Source: Gammaproteobacteria bacterium (lineage in GTDB: Bacteria > Pseudomonadota > Gammaproteobacteria > DRJJ01). From it: a stretch of DNA of 7,834 nucleotides. Shown piece after piece: positions 3,895 to 7,834 of this stretch. The notes under the pieces are model-generated. The model was not told where the DNA came from. It saw only the letters and a program-made list of their open reading frames with translations, and ran no database searches. Both the position numbers and the translations under genes were made by a program. The DNA lies in assembly GCA_011052255.1 (NCBI GenBank), contig DRJJ01000244.1, forward strand, positions 1 through 7,834, written 5' to 3'. The number at the start of each line of letters is the position of its first letter. Position 1 is the stretch's first letter.

Positions 3895-5454
3895 TCAAAG
3901 CTGTGCATCCAGCTCAGAAATTGGCTGATGTAACAGCGACTCACCAGTCATCACACTGTCTTTGTCCAGACCCATCATTTGCAACACGGTTGGGGTGACA
4001 CTGCTTAAACCAGCGCCTATGGACAGGCGCCATTGTTCATTATCAATGACCAGACAGGGGACCGGGTACACGGTATGCTGTGTATGAGGCTCACCTGTTG
4101 CGGCGTCTACCATCTCATCACAGTTACCGTGATCGGAGGTTAACAACACAGAATAACTCGCAGCCACTGCCGCATCAAGCAACCTGCCTACCTCATAATC
4201 CATCGCCTCCAGTGCCTTGATTATAGCCGGGACTTTTGCGGTGTGGCCCACCATGTCACCATTGGCAAAGTTAATAACCATCAGTGCATATTTGTCGCTA
4301 TTGATAGCCTGTATACATGCATCGGCAACACCCGCTGCGCTCATCTCCGGTGCCATGTCATAGGTTTTTACTTTGGGTGATGGCACCATCTCGCGGTCTT
4401 CGCCAGAGTAGGGGACTTCTCTGCCACCATTAAAAAAGAAGGTCACATGCGCATACTTTTCAGTTTCGGCACAATGAAACTGTTGTAAACCATGCTGACT
4501 AACGACCTGTCCAAGCGTGCTGAGCGGCCGCTCGGATTCAAATGCAACCGGCAATTTGAATCGCTTGCTATAGACCGTCAAGCAGGTCACGGCCACAAGC
4601 ATAGCCGGGTCACGTTTAAATTCATTAAACCCAGGATTGATCAGTGCTTCGGTTAACTGTCTTGGCCTGTCATTTCGGAAGTTAAAAAAGATTAATGGCT
4701 CACCATCCTGCAGGCCCCTGTAATCGCCTACCGAAACCGGTTTAATAAACTCATCGTCTTCACCCTGCATATACGATGCACTGATAGCTTCATTGGCAGA
4801 TTCCGCATGCCCACCCACTCCCTGTATAATCAAACGCCATGCCTGTTCGATACGATCCCAACGGTTATCACGATCCATCGCGTAAAAACGGCCACATACC
4901 GTCACGATACGGCCACCTGAGGTATCCAGCGCCTTTTGCAAAACCGGCAGATAATTTAATGCCGAGCGAGGTGCTGTATCACGTCCATCAGTAATCATAT
5001 GCACCCACGGGCTGACTGACTGTTGACGACATAATTCGATCAGTGCAAGTAAATGCCGCAGGTGGCTGTGAACCCCGCCTGTAGAAACCAGTCCCAGCAG
5101 ATGCAGTGGCTTGTTCTGCTCTCCCGCTTTTTTAACAGCAGCAAGTAATGCAGGGTTTTGATAAAAACCTCCATCGTCAATGCTGTCATTAATACGTACC
5201 AGATCCTGGCGTATCACGGTACCCGAACCCAGCGACATATGACCAACCTCTGAATTACCCATTTGGCCCTCTGGTAAGCCAACGGCCCGACCGGATGCCT
5301 TTAGCACGGTATGCGGGTAATGTGAAAAATAGTAATCCAGGCGAGGCGTGTTGGCTGCTTGAACACCATTATTAAGACTACTGGGATTGATGCCGTAGCC
5401 ATCGAGGATAATCAGCATGGTGGGTCGTCTGGGTGGTCTGCCCGTTTCTGTCAT
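3895..5454 (-). CDS. gpmI: 2,3-bisphosphoglycerate-independent phosphoglycerate mutase
   Basis: A full-length, 519-residue cytoplasmic enzyme that interconverts 3- and 2-phosphoglycerate in glycolysis and gluconeogenesis using two Mn ions and a phosphoserine. All expected residues are present: Asp18 (ILDGYG) and catalytic Ser68 (GNSEVGH), His129, TDGRDT (155-160), GRFYAMDRDNRWDR (188-201), the FRNDRPRQ arginines (260-265), Lys333, Asp400 and His404 (NGDMVGHT), Asp441-His442 (SDHGN) and His460. The phosphatase and transferase halves are both complete. Met1 is chosen because it adds a short leader before the conserved PTMLIILDGYG. Met13 (5418) is an alternative, but only CCACC precedes it; before Met1 there is a weak GAGA. 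The gene converges with the binding-protein gene, 11 bp away, and is divergent from the RND operon, 129 bp away. Confidence 0.97.
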   Translation of the reverse strand: MTETGRPPRRPTMLIILDGYGINPSSLNNGVQAANTPRLDYYFSHYPHTVLKASGRAVGLPEGQMGNSEVGHMSLGSGTVIRQDLVRINDSIDDGGFYQNPALLAAVKKAGEQNKPLHLLGLVSTGGVHSHLRHLLALIELCRQQSVSPWVHMITDGRDTAPRSALNYLPVLQKALDTSGGRIVTVCGRFYAMDRDNRWDRIEQAWRLIIQGVGGHAESANEAISASYMQGEDDEFIKPVSVGDYRGLQDGEPLIFFNFRNDRPRQLTEALINPGFNEFKRDPAMLVAVTCLTVYSKRFKLPVAFESERPLSTLGQVVSQHGLQQFHCAETEKYAHVTFFFNGGREVPYSGEDREMVPSPKVKTYDMAPEMSAAGVADACIQAINSDKYALMVINFANGDMVGHTAKVPAIIKALEAMDYEVGRLLDAAVAASYSVLLTSDHGNCDEMVDAATGEPHTQHTVYPVPCLVIDNEQWRLSIGAGLSSVTPTVLQMMGLDKDSVMTGESLLHQPISELDAQL

Positions 5455-5583
5455 ATGTTTGTCTCTGTGTCAGCAAACCAAAAAGAATTCAGCCTGAACC
5501 TGAATAGCATAGTCCATTACTGTTTTTTATCACACATACTAGTGTACAGTAGTTCGAAATCATCGACTAACTGGACTAATGAA
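5455..5583. other. 129-bp divergent promoter region between gpmI and the RND operon
   Basis: It must carry the leftward gpmI promoter and the rightward efflux promoter. I could not fix either with good -35/-10 pairs. It holds a 16-bp near-palindrome (5538-5553) and ATTCAG/CTGAAT (5487-5492, 5500-5505), which flanks a 7-nt centre. Confidence 0.5.
5538..5553. promoter_or_regulatory. 16-bp near-palindrome upstream of the RND operon, candidate operator
   Basis: The sequence is ACTA-G-TGTACA-G-TAGT. The two ACTA/TAGT arms and the central TGTACA are perfectly symmetric; only the paired G/G positions break symmetry. Its length and position, 31 bp before the adaptor's start codon, suit a TetR- or MarR-type repressor, the usual controllers of such pumps. 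No regulator gene is seen in the window. The binding protein is inferred, not identified. Confidence 0.4.
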
Positions 5584-6663
5584 GTGAAACAACTGCTAAT
5601 CACCCTGACTTTCAGCTACCTTTTTTTAGTTAGCGGCTGTAGCCAGGATTTGGGGCCTGAACGATCGCAACAACACACTGGCAATGTTGCCAAACGTGTC
5701 GAAACGGTTGATGCTCGAATCGTTGAACTGGCCTATACACTGGAAAGAACCGGCAGCCTGAAGGCCAAACGTCGCGTGCAGCTTTATAATCAGGAAGAGG
5801 GTCGTCTGGTTGATGTGCGTTACTACGAAGGTGATGCCGTTATCAAGGATGATCTTCTGATCCAGCTGGATGACCGCCTGCTACGGGCCGAGCTCGACAA
5901 GGCCCGTGCAACACGCCAGCAGGCTAAGGAAAATCGAAACAGAATCAGAACGTTGCAATCAAAACGTATGGCCTCAGACGATGAACGCCTGCAGGCTGTT
6001 ACCAATCTGCTAATTGCCACAGCAGAGCTGGATTTATTCCAGGCACGTTTCGAATACACTCGCATTCGTGCTCCCTTTAACGGTATTGTTACTCAAAGGC
6101 TGGCTGAACCGGGAGATATCGCACCCAAGCATACCCACCTGATGACGCTGATCGACCCGGCCACGTTGGTGATACGTCTTGAGTTATCCGAACTGGCACT
6201 GGCACAGCTCGATACCAATACTCCGGTAAAAATTATTATTGATGCACTGGGCAACACTCCGGTCGCAGGCCTTATTACCCGTATTTTCCCAACCGTGGAT
6301 GAACGCACCCGGCTGGGTCAGGTTGAAATTAGTCTTTCGCGCCTGCCAGAAGGTATACGCGAAGGCCAGTTTTCCCGCGTTTACCTGAGCACACCTGCCA
6401 AACAACGGCTGACTCTACCTTTTAATGCCATCCGCCGCGATAAACAGGGTGAATTTGTATTTCGCGTCATTGATAACAAGGCACAGCAAACACCTGTGCG
6501 CACCGGGCTGCATCAATCGGGGCTGGTAGAAATTCTGGAAGGGCTGGAAGCAGGCGACAGCATTATCATACGTGGATTTCTTGGCCTTAAAGACAACCAG
6601 TCAGTAGAGGTCATCAAGCCAGACAGTATGGAGCAGGCCTCTCGTGACAAACCCGAAAAATGA
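5584..6663 (+). CDS. RND efflux periplasmic adaptor (membrane-fusion protein), lipoprotein
   Basis: A 359-residue adaptor that links an inner-membrane RND pump to an outer-membrane channel. The open frame reaches back to 5359, but that would overlap the gpmI coding region and destroy the signal peptide. GTG 5584, with GGA at 5573-5575, gives KQLLITLTFSYLFLVSGC with lipobox VSGC and lipidated Cys19. Ser20 at +2 would favour outer-membrane sorting under the E. coli rule. Domains in order: first beta-barrel/lipoyl strands (52-95, with EEGRLVDVRYYEGDAVIKDDLLIQLD), a Gln/Arg/Lys-rich helical hairpin (about 97-157), the second lipoyl half (YTRIRAPFNGIVTQRLAEPGDI, 158-179), the beta-barrel (190-270) and the membrane-proximal domain (275-345, ending in EGLEAGDSIIIRG). 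It is complete and of normal length. It overlaps the pump gene by 20 bp, so the two are one operon. Confidence 0.93.
   Translation: MKQLLITLTFSYLFLVSGCSQDLGPERSQQHTGNVAKRVETVDARIVELAYTLERTGSLKAKRRVQLYNQEEGRLVDVRYYEGDAVIKDDLLIQLDDRLLRAELDKARATRQQAKENRNRIRTLQSKRMASDDERLQAVTNLLIATAELDLFQARFEYTRIRAPFNGIVTQRLAEPGDIAPKHTHLMTLIDPATLVIRLELSELALAQLDTNTPVKIIIDALGNTPVAGLITRIFPTVDERTRLGQVEISLSRLPEGIREGQFSRVYLSTPAKQRLTLPFNAIRRDKQGEFVFRVIDNKAQQTPVRTGLHQSGLVEILEGLEAGDSIIIRGFLGLKDNQSVEVIKPDSMEQASRDKPEK
6630..6637 (+). promoter_or_regulatory. Ribosome binding site for the RND pump, inside the adaptor gene
   Basis: GGAGCAGG lies in the last codons of the adaptor gene, six bases before GTG 6644 (ten from its GGAG part). 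It supports a GTG start that overlaps the adaptor's 3' end, rather than the nearby ATG at 6660, whose frame stops after ten codons. Confidence 0.5.
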
Positions 6664-7834
6664 CAACCCGAAACCATACCAGCACAGTCTGACTGGATGG
6701 TGCATACATCACCCTGTCGGCATAAGCATGCTGACACTTGCAGTAGTTGTGCTAGGCCTCTTTTCAGTTTCACGCTTATCGGTTGATCTGCTACCCCATA
6801 TCATCCAGCCTGAGGTTCGTGTACGTGTATTCGATCCCGGGGTTCCTGCATCAATCATGGCCGACCGTATCACCAGACAACTGGAAGAACAACTGGCCAT
6901 TACTGAAGATGCCATTTCGATCGAATCACGCACGCGAGAAGGACGTAGTTCTGTAGACCTGTCTTTTGCCTACGATACAGACATTAATCTGGCCTTACGT
7001 GACGCCAGTACCCGACTCGACCGCGCAAGACGTTTTTTACCGGACAGCATTGATGCCCCGGTCATTTATAAACGCGACCCGTCGCAACGCCCGGTAGCTG
7101 AATTTGTAGTCAGTTCAGACCGCATGGACTCCGCCAGCCTGCGTACCTGGGTGGATGATGTTTTTGCTAAATGGTTTTTGAATCTACCCGGTGTTGCCGC
7201 CGCCGAAGTCGGTGGCGGGTTAATTCGAGAGATTCAGATCTTACCCGATCAGGGCCGTCTGGCTTCTCTGGGGCTGCGATTACAGGATCTGGTTGATGCC
7301 CTGCGTGACAATAATGTAGAAATACCTGCAGGCCGTTTACGTATCACCAATCAGTTAATCAGCAGCCGCACCGATGCCCGGTTCCATGACGTCGAGTCCA
7401 TATCCCGGCTACCGATCGCACTCAAGGATGGCCAGCAGGTTTTGCTGAAAGACCTCGCAGAGGTTGTTGACGGTCATGATGAGGAAATTCTGCGCATACG
7501 CCTGGATAGTGTACCCGGCATCAAGGTATCAATTCAGAAGCAACCCGGTGCCAATACAGTAACCGTGGTTGATGCCATCATGCGACGCCTTCTTCAGCTA
7601 CAGAATCAGCGCGTTATCCCGGCTGATACCCATGTTAAAAAAGTAGGTGACCAGTCTGTTTATGTGCGCCATGCGCTGAATAATGCAGGCTATGCAACGA
7701 TCAGTGGCGCTCTGCTGGCGATGCTGGTGGTGTACCTTTTTCTGGGGAATCTGAGACGCACATTAATTATCGGCAGTGCTATACCCATCGCGATTATGTT
7801 TACCTTTCTGCTGATGGATGGCAGCGGTCTGACA
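6644..7834 (+). CDS. RND efflux pump, inner-membrane permease subunit (3' end outside window)
   Basis: The first 397 residues of an RND transporter that is usually about 1,000-1,050 long. It exports substrate using proton motive force as a trimer with the adaptor encoded just upstream. The frame is open from GTG 6644 to the window edge. The N-terminus is typical: a short polar leader, LTGWCIHHPVGISM, the first membrane helix (about 27-45) and VDLLPHI. The periplasmic porter domain follows: DPGVPASIMADRITRQLEEQL (64-84), AISIESRTREGRSSVDLSF (90-108), LRDASTRLDRARRFLP (118-133) and ALRDNNVEIPAGRL (219-232). Helices two and three begin near 350 and 371 (ISGALLAMLVVYLFLGNLRR, then LIIGSAIPIAIMFTFLLM). 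The conserved TM4 Asp residues lie beyond the window. It is closer to HAE/multidrug-type pumps than to metal exporters, but the substrate cannot be assigned. Confidence 0.95.
   Translation, partial: MTNPKNDNPKPYQHSLTGWCIHHPVGISMLTLAVVVLGLFSVSRLSVDLLPHIIQPEVRVRVFDPGVPASIMADRITRQLEEQLAITEDAISIESRTREGRSSVDLSFAYDTDINLALRDASTRLDRARRFLPDSIDAPVIYKRDPSQRPVAEFVVSSDRMDSASLRTWVDDVFAKWFLNLPGVAAAEVGGGLIREIQILPDQGRLASLGLRLQDLVDALRDNNVEIPAGRLRITNQLISSRTDARFHDVESISRLPIALKDGQQVLLKDLAEVVDGHDEEILRIRLDSVPGIKVSIQKQPGANTVTVVDAIMRRLLQLQNQRVIPADTHVKKVGDQSVYVRHALNNAGYATISGALLAMLVVYLFLGNLRRTLIIGSAIPIAIMFTFLLMDGSGLT

Noticed and set aside
3899..3914. AGCTG/CAGCT stem as gpmI terminator
   Set aside because: Only 5 bp, inside the coding end, followed on the minus strand by TTTGA rather than a T-tract.
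5359..5583. Long N-terminal extension of the RND adaptor
   Set aside because: It would overlap 96 bases of gpmI antisense and place 75 residues before a perfect lipoprotein signal. GTG 5584 explains the N-terminus.
6660..6692. ATG overlapping the adaptor stop as start of the next gene
   Set aside because: Its frame hits TGA after ten codons. The pump is encoded in another frame from GTG 6644.

Overview
The window looks like ordinary chromosomal sequence from a Gram-negative bacterium, most likely a gammaproteobacterium. The evidence is a lipoprotein RND efflux adaptor followed by its inner-membrane pump, a cofactor-independent phosphoglycerate mutase, lipoboxes, and DUF302/rhodanese-type genes often seen in sulfur-metabolising Gammaproteobacteria. 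No genus can be named from the sequence alone. There are no tRNA or rRNA genes, CRISPR arrays, transposases or integration sites. Both ends cut through genes: a rhodanese-like sulfurtransferase on the left and the RND pump on the right.

Layout. (1) 2-259: C-terminal end of a rhodanese-domain protein, with a perfect 10-bp hairpin spanning its stop codon. (2) 260-783: a 524-bp gap with no convincing gene. It holds a good CRP/Vfr-type site, two further TGTGA elements phased at exactly 32 bp, and two hairpins, one just upstream of the next ribosome binding site. (3) 784-1703: a two-gene operon with an ATGA overlap. It encodes two DUF302 proteins, one anchored by an N-terminal membrane segment and one a lipoprotein, both facing the periplasm. 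(4) 1917-2735, minus strand: a DUF523 protein of the TudS thiouracil-desulfidase type with all three conserved cysteines and a divergent, short C-terminal part where DUF1722 usually sits. (5) 2736-3058: an AT-rich divergent intergenic region with several palindromes. (6) 3059-3883: an orphan PhnD/SsuA-type periplasmic binding protein. (7) 3895-5454, minus strand: gpmI, converging on the previous gene with only 11 bp between them. (8) 5584-7834: an RND efflux operon, membrane-fusion lipoprotein then pump. Both genes appear to start with GTG, and they overlap by 20 bp.

How the genes relate. gpmI is housekeeping glycolysis/gluconeogenesis. The adaptor and pump would form a tripartite efflux system with an outer-membrane channel encoded elsewhere. 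The left half has a loose sulfur flavour (rhodanese, DUF302 pair, TudS-like desulfidase), but only the two DUF302 genes form a clear operon. A shared pathway is a hypothesis. I see no strong evidence for a wholly new system. The items most worth checking are the DUF302 pair and its phased upstream sites, the altered C-terminus of the TudS-like protein, and the orphan binding protein.
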